Shown piece after piece: positions 45,203 to 54,833 of a DNA stretch of 64,000 nt (within the stretch, counting starts at the first letter, position 1; each line of letters opens with the position of its first letter). The DNA lies in contig JABSSD010000118.1 of NCBI GenBank assembly GCA_013214575.1, forward strand, positions 62,001 to 126,000, read 5' to 3'. Under the pieces are notes generated by a model. The model did not search any database. It was not told the DNA's origin and saw only the letters and a list, made by a program, of their open reading frames with translations. A program made the position numbers and the translations under genes. This stretch comes from Paracoccaceae bacterium (GTDB lineage: Bacteria > Pseudomonadota > Alphaproteobacteria > Rhodobacterales > Rhodobacteraceae).

Positions 45203-46557
45203 CCCAGAGATTCCTTAACTGCGGTGACAACGATATCCAGTGCGCAGTCCAGATCCGCCCGCGAAATGGTCAGCGGTGGCGACAGGGTCAACACCGAACC
45301 TGCCGAGATCTTGAAGCTGAGCCCGGCAGCCAGAGAGGCATAGTAGATCATCTCAGCCCGCGCGACGTCCGGGGTGTTATCCGCCCGGTTGGTGACGATC
45401 TCAATCCCGAACATCAGGCCCCGGCCGCGAATATCGCTGACGATGGGACAGTCGCCCAGCTGGTTATGCAATCTGTCCAGCGCGTAATGGCCAAGCTCTG
45501 CCGCACGGTCCACCAGCCCCTCGTCCTGGATGATCTGAATGGTGGTCAGGGCAGCACGTGCGGTGACCGGGTTTTTCTCGTGGGTGTAATGGCCGATGGC
45601 AAAATCGCCACAGACATCCAGTTCCGGGCGCACAATGCAGGCAGCGATGGGCAGAATACCACCACCCAGGGCTTTGCCCACCGTCAGGATATCCGGCACA
45701 ATCCCGTCATGTTCGCAGCAGAACATCTTGCCGGTTTTGCCCAGCCCAGTGGGGATTTCATCCAGGATCAGCAAGGCACCGTGGCGATCACAGGCGGCGC
45801 GCACCGCTTTCCAGAACCCCGGAGGCGGCACGATTGGCACCGCCCGCATCGCCTCGGCGATCACCGCCGAGACATCGCCTTCGCGCTCCAGCACATAGTC
45901 GATCATATTGGCGCAGGCCATGGCGCTGTCTTCCAGCGTTTTGTGACCGTAAGGGCAACGGCTGGGGTGGAACGGCGCCACATGTTCGGTCCCCGGCAGC
46001 AGAGGCCCGGCGATATGGCTGCGAAACGTCGCCTCGCCACCAACCGAGGAAGCCCCCATGCCAGCGCCGTGAAAGGCATCCCAGAACGATATGGTCTTGA
46101 ACCGACCGGTGGCGGCGCGGGCGATTTTCAGCGCCACCTCGTTGGCGTCGGAACCGCCGGTGGTGAACAGGACCTTGCTCAGATTACCGGGGGCTATCTC
46201 GGCCAGTTTCTCGGCCAGCTCCACCGCCGGATCATTGGTAAAGCGGCGCGGCGCAAAGGGCAGATCATCCAGCTGCGCCTTGATCGCCGCCACCAGTCTG
46301 GGGTGGCCATAGCCGATGTGATGCACCGAGTTGCCGTGGAAATCCATCAGCCGACGACCATCCATGTCCTCGATCCAGATACCCTCTGCCTTGGCAATGG
46401 TGCTAACGCAGGGGCTGGACAGGCTTTGATGCAGAAAGGCATCGCTGTCGCGGGCTAGAAGCGGCGCCGATTTTGGTCCGATGGACTGCTTCAGCCAGGT
46501 CTTGCGGGCGTCCGAGGTATTGGACTCCCCTTCAGTATGCACGATTTGGGGTGTCAT
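45199..46557 (-). CDS. pbfA: (R)-1-hydroxy-2-aminoethylphosphonate ammonia-lyase (PbfA-like)
   Basis: 452 residues of the class III aminotransferase fold (fold type I PLP). LILDEIPTGLGKTG and LTVGKALGGG place the PLP lysine at about residue 295. In PhnWAY-type phosphonate clusters, the accompanying class III enzyme has been shown to be PbfA, which eliminates ammonia from R-HAEP to phosphonoacetaldehyde, rather than a transaminase. Context (phnW, phnA, phnY upstream) favours this; without a key-residue alignment a plain aminotransferase cannot be excluded. Confidence 0.75.
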   Translation of the reverse strand: MTPQIVHTEGESNTSDARKTWLKQSIGPKSAPLLARDSDAFLHQSLSSPCVSTIAKAEGIWIEDMDGRRLMDFHGNSVHHIGYGHPRLVAAIKAQLDDLPFAPRRFTNDPAVELAEKLAEIAPGNLSKVLFTTGGSDANEVALKIARAATGRFKTISFWDAFHGAGMGASSVGGEATFRSHIAGPLLPGTEHVAPFHPSRCPYGHKTLEDSAMACANMIDYVLEREGDVSAVIAEAMRAVPIVPPPGFWKAVRAACDRHGALLILDEIPTGLGKTGKMFCCEHDGIVPDILTVGKALGGGILPIAACIVRPELDVCGDFAIGHYTHEKNPVTARAALTTIQIIQDEGLVDRAAELGHYALDRLHNQLGDCPIVSDIRGRGLMFGIEIVTNRADNTPDVARAEMIYYASLAAGLSFKISAGSVLTLSPPLTISRADLDCALDIVVTAVKESLG

Positions 46558-46587
46558 GGCGCCTCGACCGGATATGTGGGGGAAAAA

Positions 46588-46611
46588 GCGGGGCCCTGTG
46601 ACAGGCCCCGC
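46588..46611 (-). terminator. Terminator/attenuator between phnY and pbfA
   Basis: On the minus strand an 8-bp GC stem (GCGGGGCC / GGCCCCGC) is followed by TTTTTCCCC, a good factor-independent terminator, in the 73 bp between phnY and pbfA. Read-through would set a lower level of pbfA and the EamA gene than of phnW-A-Y. Confidence 0.75.
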
Positions 46612-46630
46612 AGTCAGGAGAGTAATCCGT

Positions 46631-48079
46631 TCAGTTGGGCCAGGGCAGCGAATAAGTCTTGACGTTGGTGAAGAACTTCATCGCCTCGGTGACGCCTTCT
46701 TTGACGGCATTGCCGCTGTCTTTGATGCCGCCAAAGGGAGAGGTCTCGATGCGGTAACCGGGCTGTTCCCAAATGTTGCAGGTGCCCACGTCGAGCCCGT
46801 TGATATAGGCAATCGCCCGGTTCAGATCATTGGTGCAGACCCCTGACGACAAGCCAAACTCGGTCGAGTTCGAGATCGCCATCACCTCAACATCATCGTC
46901 AGGCACCCGCACGATCGGAATGATCGGGCCAAAGGTTTCCTGCATCACCAGTTCACTGTCATGGGGCACGTGATCGACCACGATGGGCGGCAACAAGGCG
47001 CCGCGCCGACCCGGATGATAGAGGATTTTGGCGCCCTCTTTTTCCGCCTGATAGACACGGTTTTCAAACAATTCAGCCGCCTGCGCATGGATCACGCAGC
47101 CCAGTTGTGTCTCAGGATCCTGCGGGTCGCCAAACTTGATCGCCTTGGCCTTTTCCAGCACCATAGGCACAAACCTGTCGGCGACGGAGTGCTGAACCAG
47201 AATACGTTTGATCGCAGTGCAACGCTGGCCCGAATTGCCGGTGGCCCCAGCCACAGCGATTGTGGCGGCCTTTTCCAGATCTTCGTCCGTCAAATCGTTG
47301 CAGATGATCAGCGGGTCATTGCCGCCCAGCTCCAGCGCCTGACGTTTATAACCGGCCTTGGAGGCGATCAGCTTGCCCACTGGCACCCCGCCGGTGAAGG
47401 TGATGATGTCGATGTTTTCATTCAGCATCATCTCTTCGCCGATATCCTGCGGCAAGCCGGTGACAATCTGGAACATTTCCGGCGGCAACCCAGCTTCGTA
47501 CAGAATGTCGGCCAGCGCGATCGCCGTCAGCGGAGTCAGCTCGGTTGGTTTGCACACCATGCAGTTGTTGGTGGCAATCGACGGGGCGATCTTGTGGCTG
47601 ACCATGTTCAGCGGGTGGTTGAACGGGGTGATCGCGCTGATCGCCCGCACCGGTTCCCGCTTGGTAAAGATTTTGCGCTCTTTGCCATTATGGGTCAGGT
47701 CACAGGAGAAAATCTGGCCATCGTCCTGCAGCGCCTGTGACGCGGCAAACTGATAGACATCCTGCGCCCGCTTGGTTTCATACAGCGCGTGCTGGTGGCA
47801 GATGCCCAGCTCCAGCACCAGCCATTTGGCCAGATACTCGCGCCGCTCGCCGATCAGCTCCCCCGCCCGTTGCAGGATCTGGCTGCGCTCGTAGCGGCTG
47901 AGTTTGGATTTATAGGCGGCGGCGATTTCAAAGGCCCGCTTGGCGTGTTCGGCCGTGCCCGCAGGCACTGTGCCGATCACCTCATCGGTATAGGGATACT
48001 TCACCTCGATGACCGCATCGGTAAAGACGATCTCTCCACCGATGCGCATGCCTTCGTGTCGGATTTCTGTTTTGCTCAT
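46631..48079 (-). CDS. phnY: Phosphonoacetaldehyde dehydrogenase
   Basis: 482 residues of the aldehyde dehydrogenase superfamily: [22 protein letters not shown] (Glu at about 250) and the catalytic cysteine in [11 protein letters not shown] (about 287). In the PhnWAY route it oxidises phosphonoacetaldehyde to phosphonoacetate with NAD+. ATG 48079 is chosen over a TTG at 48097, which would overlap phnA. Confidence 0.92.
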   Translation of the reverse strand: MSKTEIRHEGMRIGGEIVFTDAVIEVKYPYTDEVIGTVPAGTAEHAKRAFEIAAAYKSKLSRYERSQILQRAGELIGERREYLAKWLVLELGICHQHALYETKRAQDVYQFAASQALQDDGQIFSCDLTHNGKERKIFTKREPVRAISAITPFNHPLNMVSHKIAPSIATNNCMVCKPTELTPLTAIALADILYEAGLPPEMFQIVTGLPQDIGEEMMLNENIDIITFTGGVPVGKLIASKAGYKRQALELGGNDPLIICNDLTDEDLEKAATIAVAGATGNSGQRCTAIKRILVQHSVADRFVPMVLEKAKAIKFGDPQDPETQLGCVIHAQAAELFENRVYQAEKEGAKILYHPGRRGALLPPIVVDHVPHDSELVMQETFGPIIPIVRVPDDDVEVMAISNSTEFGLSSGVCTNDLNRAIAYINGLDVGTCNIWEQPGYRIETSPFGGIKDSGNAVKEGVTEAMKFFTNVKTYSLPWPN

Positions 48080-48093
48080 GGTTCCGTCTACCT

Positions 48094-49338
48094 TCAAAGC
48101 GCCGCTGCAGTGGTGGCGTAGAACAGCGCATCAAAATTGCGCAGCTCCGGCTTATTGCCTAGATCGATCACCCGGTTGACGATGAAGGGCACCACCTGCT
48201 CGGTCAATCCACCGTGGCTGCGCAGCGGTTCGTTCAGTGCTGCCAGATCGTGGCGGTGCTCAGAGGTGCCGATGGTCATGTTCTCGCCCGAGACCAGCAC
48301 AATGTCACCAATGCGGTCGGCAGGCAGTTCGAACATCTCGACCGCGCGTTCGCGGGTCAGAACATGGGTGATGCCCTCGATCGCCTGCAGCCGGGCAATG
48401 ATACCGTTGCGGTCGGCCCCTTCGGGCAGATAGGCGGTGGCAAAGGATCCCAGCGCGCCGTGGTGCACCACATAGGGGTCGGTGATCGGCAGGATCAACC
48501 GCGCGGCGGCCTCGCCCAGCCATTCGTCCAACAGATCCTGCACATAGACCACTGCAGGCGAGCCATCCAACAGGTGCTTGGGCTTCATGCCGTGATCGGC
48601 GGTAACCACAATGGCGGCGCCCATTTCATCCAGCTGAGTCAGATACTTGTCGAACATTTCATAGAAGGATTTGGCATCCGCGTGATCGGGCGCGTATTTG
48701 TGCTGCACGTAGTCGGTGGTGGTCAGATACATCACGTCCGGATGCCAATCCGCCAGCAGCTTGACCCCAGCGGCAAAGACAAATTCCGACAGATCGGCGG
48801 AATAAACCTCGGGCTGCGCCATGCCCAGCCATTCACTGGCCTTGTCCTGACCGTGCACGGCGACGGTGGAAGTGTCCGATTTCTCGGCCGAGAAGCATTT
48901 GGCGCGGTCATCGTCGAACGACAGACCTGCCCCCAGCAAGGCGCGCAGCTTGTCCTTGGCGGTGACAATCGCCACCTTGGCGCCAGCCTCGTAGAATTTG
49001 GCGAACACGGTGGGGGCGCGCAGGAAGCGCACGTCGTTCATCATCACTTCTTCACCGGTTTCCGGCTCATACAGGAAGTTGCCACAAATGCCGTGAACGC
49101 TCGGCGGGCGGCCGGTGGCGATGGACAGGTTGTTGGGGTTGGTGAACGACGGGATCACCGAGTGGGCCAGCCGGTTGGTGCCGGTCTCGCGCATCCGCTT
49201 CAGCGTTGGCATCAGACCATCGGCGATGGCTTTGTCCAGGTATTCCGGCTCGCAGCCGTCCAGACAGATCGCAATCGCGCAAACCTTGGGGGTGGGATAG
49301 ATGCGGCCGTTAGCTTCGATAGGGGATTGAATAGTCAT
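48094..49338 (-). CDS. phnA: Phosphonoacetate hydrolase
   Basis: 414 residues of the alkaline phosphatase superfamily. Likely zinc ligands and nucleophile are visible: Asp27 ([11 protein letters not shown]), Thr66 (IPSFTNPNN), Asp209 and His213 (TTTDYVQHK), Asp248 and His249 (TADHG) and His375 (RSHGG), each two residues earlier than in the Sinorhizobium meliloti enzyme. It splits phosphonoacetate into acetate and phosphate. Confidence 0.93.
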   Translation of the reverse strand: MTIQSPIEANGRIYPTPKVCAIAICLDGCEPEYLDKAIADGLMPTLKRMRETGTNRLAHSVIPSFTNPNNLSIATGRPPSVHGICGNFLYEPETGEEVMMNDVRFLRAPTVFAKFYEAGAKVAIVTAKDKLRALLGAGLSFDDDRAKCFSAEKSDTSTVAVHGQDKASEWLGMAQPEVYSADLSEFVFAAGVKLLADWHPDVMYLTTTDYVQHKYAPDHADAKSFYEMFDKYLTQLDEMGAAIVVTADHGMKPKHLLDGSPAVVYVQDLLDEWLGEAAARLILPITDPYVVHHGALGSFATAYLPEGADRNGIIARLQAIEGITHVLTRERAVEMFELPADRIGDIVLVSGENMTIGTSEHRHDLAALNEPLRSHGGLTEQVVPFIVNRVIDLGNKPELRNFDALFYATTAAAL

Positions 49339-49356
49339 GGGTCTTCCTTTGTGTCT

Positions 49357-50544
49357 TCAGGCCGCCAATTTGGCGCGTTCTTCCAGTGCTCGGGCCGGTG
49401 GGGTCGCGGATTTCACGCCCATCTCTGCCAGAGTATCCCTAGCTGCGGCAACCACCTGCCGCATAACATGTTCATCCATCTGACCGATACAGCCGACGCG
49501 GAAACTGTCCACCACGGTGAGTTTGCCAGGATAGATGATAAAGCCCTTTGCCTTCATCAGAGCGTAAAATTCGGCAAAGACGAATTTTGGATCCTCCGGG
49601 CAGAAAAAGGTCACAATGATCGGCGACAGCCAGCGGTCTTTGAGCAGGGTTTCAAAGCCCAAGCCGCGCAGGCCGGCCACCATCACATCGCGGTTACGGG
49701 TATAGCGTGCGCCACGACCCTCAACCCCGCCCTCGGCCTCATGGGCACGCAGCGCCACCAGAAAGGCGGCCACCACATGGGTGGGCGGGGTGAACCGCCA
49801 CTGGCCGGTTTTGTTCATCGTCGCCCATTGCGCATGCACATCCAGGCTCATGGACGCGCTGTTGCCCTTCGCCGCTTCCAACTCGCTTTTGCGGGCGATG
49901 ATAAAGCCAAATCCGGGAACGCCCTCGATGCATTTATTGGCCGATGACACCAGCGCCTCATATCTGACCTGCGCCACCTCCAGCGGGATGGCGCCAAAGG
50001 CCGACATGCTGTCGACCAGCAGTTTGCGGCCCGCAGCATAGGTCACCTGCGAGATTTCCTCGACCGGGTTCAGGATGCCCGAGCTGGTCTCGCAGTGGAT
50101 CGCCACCACATGGGTGATCGCCGGGTCGTCGGCCAGGATCTGCGCCACCTCGTCGCCGCGGGGCGGCAGGTAATCGCCTTTGTCCAGCACCACGTGATCG
50201 CGGCCCAGATACTCAAGAGTCTGTACTGTTCGCTGGCCGTAGGCGCCATTGGCCAGCACCAGAACCTTGCCGTCACGTGGCACAAAGCTGCCCAGCATCG
50301 CCTCGACTGAAAATGTGCCGCTGCCCTGCATCGGTACGCAGTCAAAATCCTCTGCCCCCTGCCCCAGCATCGCCAAAAGACGGCGGCGCATTTCGGCGGT
50401 CATGGCGCGAAAGTCATCGTCCCAGCTGCCCCAGTCGCGCAGCATCGCCTCTTTTACCGGGAATGAGGTCGTCAACGGCCCCGGTGTCAACAAATATGGC
50501 TCGCCCAATCGGGGGGCAGGAAGCGTGTTGTCATGGCTGGTCAT
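49357..50544 (-). CDS. phnW: 2-aminoethylphosphonate--pyruvate transaminase
   Basis: 395 residues, class V aminotransferase fold. Features include LLTPGPLTTS at the N-terminus, MQGSGTFSVEAML, DSMSAFG and the PLP lysine at about 204 in SSANKCIEGVPG. It transfers the amino group of AEP to pyruvate, giving phosphonoacetaldehyde and alanine. First gene of the minus-strand phnW-phnA-phnY operon, 18 bp before phnA. Confidence 0.95.
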   Translation of the reverse strand: MTSHDNTLPAPRLGEPYLLTPGPLTTSFPVKEAMLRDWGSWDDDFRAMTAEMRRRLLAMLGQGAEDFDCVPMQGSGTFSVEAMLGSFVPRDGKVLVLANGAYGQRTVQTLEYLGRDHVVLDKGDYLPPRGDEVAQILADDPAITHVVAIHCETSSGILNPVEEISQVTYAAGRKLLVDSMSAFGAIPLEVAQVRYEALVSSANKCIEGVPGFGFIIARKSELEAAKGNSASMSLDVHAQWATMNKTGQWRFTPPTHVVAAFLVALRAHEAEGGVEGRGARYTRNRDVMVAGLRGLGFETLLKDRWLSPIIVTFFCPEDPKFVFAEFYALMKAKGFIIYPGKLTVVDSFRVGCIGQMDEHVMRQVVAAARDTLAEMGVKSATPPARALEERAKLAA

Positions 50545-50659
50545 GATGGTCTCCGGACACTCGTTTCAAAGCAAGCATTGCGGCATTCCAATCTATATGT
50601 AAAATTGCAAATAACGATCACTTTATAAGCCCTGCTTATACAAATGCGGAGACCGGGAA
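50545..50659. promoter_or_regulatory. Divergent phnW / LysR promoter with LysR-type dyad
   Basis: 115 bp between divergent genes, AT-rich against its surroundings. The dyad TATAAGC-CCT-GCTTATA at 50624-50640 has perfect 7-bp arms and contains the T-N11-A pattern of LysR-family sites (TAAGCCCTGCTTA). It ends 19 bp before the LysR start codon, fitting an autoregulatory and activating site. Confidence 0.6.
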
Positions 50660-51526
50660 ATGCGCCATAGCCAGTTGAAAGCCTTTCACCATGTGGCATT
50701 GCTGGGCGGGTTTTCGCGCGCGGCCGAAGCGCTGCACCTGACCCAACCGGCGATCTCGGAACAAGTGCGCAAACTGGAGCAGCAGCATGACGTGTTGCTG
50801 TTCAGCCGCGACCGCAAGCGGGTGCAATTAACCGAGGCCGGCCACCAGTTGTTCCTGCGGACAAAACAGTATTTCGAGATCGAGCTGCAGATCCACGATT
50901 ACCTGACTGAAACCAGCGCTGCGGTGCACGGAACCCTGCGCATAGTCGCGGATTCGGCGCATCACGTCACCGACATCCTGCGTCTCTATCGCCAACGCTA
51001 TCCCAATGTCACCCTCAGCCTGCGGGTCGGCAATACCGAAGAAATCCTGGAAGAGTTGCGCGCCTATAACGCCGAGATCGGTGTGGCCGGCAGCCCATCG
51101 CCGGGCAAAGACATGGATATGCTGGATCTGGGCGCAACCGAGATCATCGGCTTTGCCAGCAAGGATCTGCTGCCAGCGGGCAAGACCTCGGTGACGTTGA
51201 AGGAGCTGTCGAACATGCCACTGATTTTTCGCGAGGTTGGCTCAAAGACCCGCGAGAAACTGGTTCAGGAGGCGGCGAAGCAGGGCATCACGCTGCTGCC
51301 GGCGATTGAGGCCGAAGGCCGTGAGGCGGGGCGCGAGGTTGTCGCTTCGGGGGCGGGTATCGGCTTTGTCTCGCGGGCGGAATTTGGCAGCGACGACAGG
51401 TTGGTGCCGCTCAAGATCGACGGATTGAACATCAACATGAGTGAATCGCTGGTGCATCTATCGCAGCGCCGCGATGTCAAAGTGATCCGCTCATTCATGG
51501 ACTGTGCCCGCAGTTTGCAGGGCTGA
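50660..51526 (+). CDS. LysR-family regulator of the aminoethylphosphonate genes
   Basis: 288 residues: an N-terminal winged helix (MRHSQLKAFHHVALLGGFSR, then AAEALHLTQPAISEQVRKLE) and a periplasmic-binding-protein-like effector domain. It is divergent from phnW and convergent with the AEP transporter permease, so it probably activates phnW-A-Y and perhaps the transporter in response to AEP or an intermediate. Confidence 0.87.
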   Translation: MRHSQLKAFHHVALLGGFSRAAEALHLTQPAISEQVRKLEQQHDVLLFSRDRKRVQLTEAGHQLFLRTKQYFEIELQIHDYLTETSAAVHGTLRIVADSAHHVTDILRLYRQRYPNVTLSLRVGNTEEILEELRAYNAEIGVAGSPSPGKDMDMLDLGATEIIGFASKDLLPAGKTSVTLKELSNMPLIFREVGSKTREKLVQEAAKQGITLLPAIEAEGREAGREVVASGAGIGFVSRAEFGSDDRLVPLKIDGLNINMSESLVHLSQRRDVKVIRSFMDCARSLQG

Positions 51527-51528
51527 CA

Positions 51529-51559
51529 GCCCCCCACCAAAATTCATTGGCGGGGGGCG
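51529..51559. terminator. Bidirectional terminator
   Basis: The stem GCCCCCCACCAA / TTGGCGGGGGGC (one mismatch) with an AATTCA loop sits between the convergent LysR and permease genes. T and A runs on the sides are short. Confidence 0.7.
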
Positions 51560-51571
51560 TTTAGAAATGGC

Positions 51572-53593
51572 TTAGCGGGCGCGCCAGGCCTGGGTGCGCC
51601 GCAGGATGCCCTTGGAAGCGATCAGGTGAAGAATGCGCGCGGCTGCGTTGGTGTAGAAAATCATCATCCCCATCGCCGCTGCCGGAGCGATATCACCCGC
51701 GTCATCCATGTTCAGCACCGCGATCGAGGCGAGCGAGGTTTTGGGTGAATAGAGGAACACCACCGCCGACACTGTCGTCATCGCATTGACGAACAGGTAG
51801 ATCGAGATATCCAGCACCGCCGGCAGGCAGACCGGCACCGTCACCCGGCTGAACAGTTTCAGGGTTGGCTGCTTCAGCGAAGACGACACCGATTCAAACT
51901 CGCGGTCCATCTGTTTCAGCGCGGTCACCGCCGTCAGGTGGGACACCGTGTAGAAGTGAGTGACCGCCGAGATCACCAGAATGGCCATGGTGCCGTAGAT
52001 CCAGTTCAGCGGATTGGCCGGATTGTTGAAGAAAAAGATATAGGCCAGACCCAGCACCATGCCCGGAATCGCCATCGGCAGCATGGCGATCATCTGGAAC
52101 AACGACCGCCCCACCCGGAAGCCATTGGATTTCTCCACCAGATAGGCGCCGAAAAAGATCACCGAGGTGCCGATAACAGCGGTAAGCAGACCCAGTTTGA
52201 TCGAGTTGTAATATGAGGCCCAGCCACCGCCATCCATCCTGTCGAACTGATAGTTGTTCAGGCTGAGCGACAGGTCATAGGGCCAGAATTTGATCAGCGC
52301 CGCAAACTGGCAGACCGCCAGGATACCGATGATGAAGACGCCAACTAGGCTGGAATAGATCAGAAAGATCCGGTCCATTTTGGCATCTGGGCTGGGCTGG
52401 AACGGCACCGATCGTGACGACAGGGTGGCCACCTGTTTGCTTTGCACATAGCGGTCCAGCGCAAAGGCAAAGATGGCCGGCACAATCAGCACCACCGAGA
52501 CCACCGCGCCCATCTCAAAGTTCTGCTGGCCGATCACCTGTTTATAGATATCCACCGCCAGCATGTTGAACTGACCGCCGATCACTTTGGGCAGGCCAAA
52601 ATCGGTAATCACCAGGTTGAACACCACAAAACCGGCCGAGATCAGCCCATAGCGGGCGCTGGGGATGGTGACGGTCCAGAAGGTGCGCCAGGGCGAGGCG
52701 CGCAGCGACACCGCCGCCTCGTACAGACGGGCATCGGAGATCGCCAGCGCCGTTGAGATGATCAGGAAAGCATGCGGAAAGGTGAAGAACACCGAGCCGA
52801 TGATAATGCCGATGGGGCCATAGATACTGGCGCCAAACAGCAGCTCTTTGAGCATGCCCTGATTGCCGAACAGATAGACCAACGCAATGCCGGGCAGCAG
52901 CGACGGCACCAGAATCGGCGCCATGGCAATCAGCCGGAACGCCCCCTTGAAGCGCATGCAACTGCGGTTCAGCGCATAGGCGAACCAAAACGCCAGGGTG
53001 GCAGTGATCACAGTGCTGATCACCGCGATGAACAGCGAGTTCTTGATCGAGTTGAACAGGGCCGGGGTTGAGAAGTAATTGCTGAAATTGTCCAGCCCGG
53101 TGAATTTCATCGGCCGCAATTGCACCCGGCGGAAACTGTTGCTGTCCAGCTCGAGCCAGGTGTCCTCATCATGCAGGGTAGAGCCGACGAGGAACCGACC
53201 GCCGGGCTGCGCGTTGCGGATCTGGTACATCACCGGGCTGCGGAAGTTGAAATCGGGGAATAATTTGCTCACCGGAAGGCGGCCGTCTGATCCGGTGCTG
53301 AGGTCGGCGCTGTCAAAGGCGCCCACAGCGGCGTTCAGATCAGCCGGGTTCAACACCGTGCCGTCAAACACCCCGTCCTGATCAGAGACCTGCATTTCAT
53401 ATTGTGACAGCTCAAACCGGTAGGTGGAGAAGGATTTGGACAGCATCACGTAGAGCGGCAGCGCCAGTGTCACCACCAGATACAGCGCGATCACAATCAT
53501 GCCGCCGCGCATGACGATGTCATCGCGGCTCAGCTTGCCCTTGATCGCTGGGCCGGGCGGCAAAGTTGTGAGGTCAGTTGTTGTCTCAGTCAT
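51572..53593 (-). CDS. ABC transporter permease for 2-aminoethylphosphonate (fused double permease)
   Basis: 673 residues with two permease halves in one chain. Each has an EAA-type loop: EAAVSLRASPWRTFWTVTIP and ESVSSSLKQPTLKLFSRVTV. Between the first helix and the first half is a large extracytoplasmic region (about residues 50-165). This layout matches the predicted AEP permeases (PhnU2/AepW type) and ferric-iron permeases. Start overlaps the ATPase stop by one base (TGATG). Confidence 0.85.
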   Translation of the reverse strand: MTETTTDLTTLPPGPAIKGKLSRDDIVMRGGMIVIALYLVVTLALPLYVMLSKSFSTYRFELSQYEMQVSDQDGVFDGTVLNPADLNAAVGAFDSADLSTGSDGRLPVSKLFPDFNFRSPVMYQIRNAQPGGRFLVGSTLHDEDTWLELDSNSFRRVQLRPMKFTGLDNFSNYFSTPALFNSIKNSLFIAVISTVITATLAFWFAYALNRSCMRFKGAFRLIAMAPILVPSLLPGIALVYLFGNQGMLKELLFGASIYGPIGIIIGSVFFTFPHAFLIISTALAISDARLYEAAVSLRASPWRTFWTVTIPSARYGLISAGFVVFNLVITDFGLPKVIGGQFNMLAVDIYKQVIGQQNFEMGAVVSVVLIVPAIFAFALDRYVQSKQVATLSSRSVPFQPSPDAKMDRIFLIYSSLVGVFIIGILAVCQFAALIKFWPYDLSLSLNNYQFDRMDGGGWASYYNSIKLGLLTAVIGTSVIFFGAYLVEKSNGFRVGRSLFQMIAMLPMAIPGMVLGLAYIFFFNNPANPLNWIYGTMAILVISAVTHFYTVSHLTAVTALKQMDREFESVSSSLKQPTLKLFSRVTVPVCLPAVLDISIYLFVNAMTTVSAVVFLYSPKTSLASIAVLNMDDAGDIAPAAAMGMMIFYTNAAARILHLIASKGILRRTQAWRAR

Positions 53594-54705
53594 CACACAG
53601 CCTCCGGGCGAGCAAAGGCCATCAATCGGTTTTCGGGCAGTTCAACAACCATCGCCTTACCCTCGCCCAGCTCCAGCCGGCGCACCGCGTTGATGGAGAA
53701 ATCTGCGATCAGTTCAGAGGCGCCAAAGCGGTCGCTGTGCAAATGGCAACGCCAGAACGAGCCGAGGAATTCCATCTCCCTCAGCATGACTTCGATGCAA
53801 TCGCTGTTTTGTGCATCGGGGACAAAACCAGCCTCATGCGGGATGATGTCCTCGGGGCGGATGGCGGCGATCACTGGGCTGCCGGTGGCAAATTTATGGC
53901 TGATGCAGGCATAGTTTTCGGACCCCAGCGACAGTTTGCCACCAGAGGCAACCGAGGAATCAATTTGGTTCATTTCACCGATGAAGCCGGCCACAAACAG
54001 ATTGGCCGGTTCGCGGTAGATTTCAGTGGGCGAGCCGACCTGTTCAATCACCCCCTGGTTCATCACCACAATCCGGTCGGCCATGGTCAGGGCCTCTTCC
54101 TGATCATGCGTCACCATCACCGTGGTCACCCCCAGCTTGCGCTGTAGCTCTTTGATTTCGTGGCGCAAATGCACCCGAACCTTGGCATCCAACGCCGACA
54201 GCGGCTCGTCCAGCAACAACAATCCGGGATTGGTGGCTATGGCACGCGCCAGCGCAATGCGCTGCTGCTGGCCACCGGACAGTTGCGCCGGATATTTCTT
54301 GCCCTGCTCGGGCAATCCCACCAGCTGCAGCAACTCGGCCACGCGGGCGGTGATTTCGGGTTTGCTGCGGCCGGTGTTTTCCAGGCCAAAGGCGATGTTT
54401 TTCTCGATCGTCAGGTTGGGGAACAGGGCGTAAGACTGGAACACAATGCCAAAGTCACGCTCGGAGGGCGGCAGGTTCGACACGTCTTTGCCATCCTGAA
54501 AAACCTGACCCCTGGTCTGCAGATCCAGCCCGGCGATGGCGCGCAGCAGGGTGGTTTTTCCGCAGCCCGAAGGCCCCAGGAAACAAATGAACTCGCCCTC
54601 GTTGATGTCCAGGGAAATGTCTTTGAGCGCCAGGAAATCGCCAAAGGCTTTCCAGAGGTTGGTGATGCTCAGATAGAGATCACCAGATGCTGTTGCTTGG
54701 GTCAC
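53593..54705 (-). CDS. ABC transporter ATPase for 2-aminoethylphosphonate
   Basis: 370 residues: Walker A GPSGCGKTT, Q-loop FQSYALFPN, signature LSGGQQQRIALARA, Walker B LLLLDEPLSALD, then a C-terminal TOBE-like region. This is the PhnT/AepV type. The start is a GTG at 54705 (V-T-Q-A-T-A-S-G) with GAAGGA nine bases upstream; the frame is open for 56 further codons but these would overlap the binding-protein gene. Confidence 0.87.
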   Translation of the reverse strand: MTQATASGDLYLSITNLWKAFGDFLALKDISLDINEGEFICFLGPSGCGKTTLLRAIAGLDLQTRGQVFQDGKDVSNLPPSERDFGIVFQSYALFPNLTIEKNIAFGLENTGRSKPEITARVAELLQLVGLPEQGKKYPAQLSGGQQQRIALARAIATNPGLLLLDEPLSALDAKVRVHLRHEIKELQRKLGVTTVMVTHDQEEALTMADRIVVMNQGVIEQVGSPTEIYREPANLFVAGFIGEMNQIDSSVASGGKLSLGSENYACISHKFATGSPVIAAIRPEDIIPHEAGFVPDAQNSDCIEVMLREMEFLGSFWRCHLHSDRFGASELIADFSINAVRRLELGEGKAMVVELPENRLMAFARPEAV

Positions 54706-54799
54706 GAGATTGGTCCTTCGGTCTGCGCTATGCGCACGGGCCGACACGTCGCGGCCAAGGCCACCATACACTGCCGGAATAATTTGGGAGATTTGGGAG

Positions 54800-54823
54800 A
54801 CGAGGGGCAAGATAGCCCCTCGT
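54800..54823 (-). terminator. Hairpin between binding protein and ATPase genes
   Basis: A perfect 9-bp stem ACGAGGGGC / GCCCCTCGT with a 6-base loop, 11 bp after the binding-protein stop. No U-tract follows, so it more likely protects the upstream mRNA or dampens transcription, giving more binding protein than ATPase. A direct repeat of ATTTGGGAG follows (54782-54799). Confidence 0.6.
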
Positions 54824-54833
54824 CCGATAGGGC

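Noticed and set aside
45199-46557. PbfA-like gene as ordinary omega-aminotransferase
   Set aside because: Kept as the second choice: phnW already supplies the AEP transaminase, and class III enzymes in this context are known ammonia-lyases.
48214-49947. Long open frame antisense to phnA and phnW (577 codons, plus strand)
   Set aside because: Opposite two well-supported enzymes, without any recognisable motif or ribosome-binding site.
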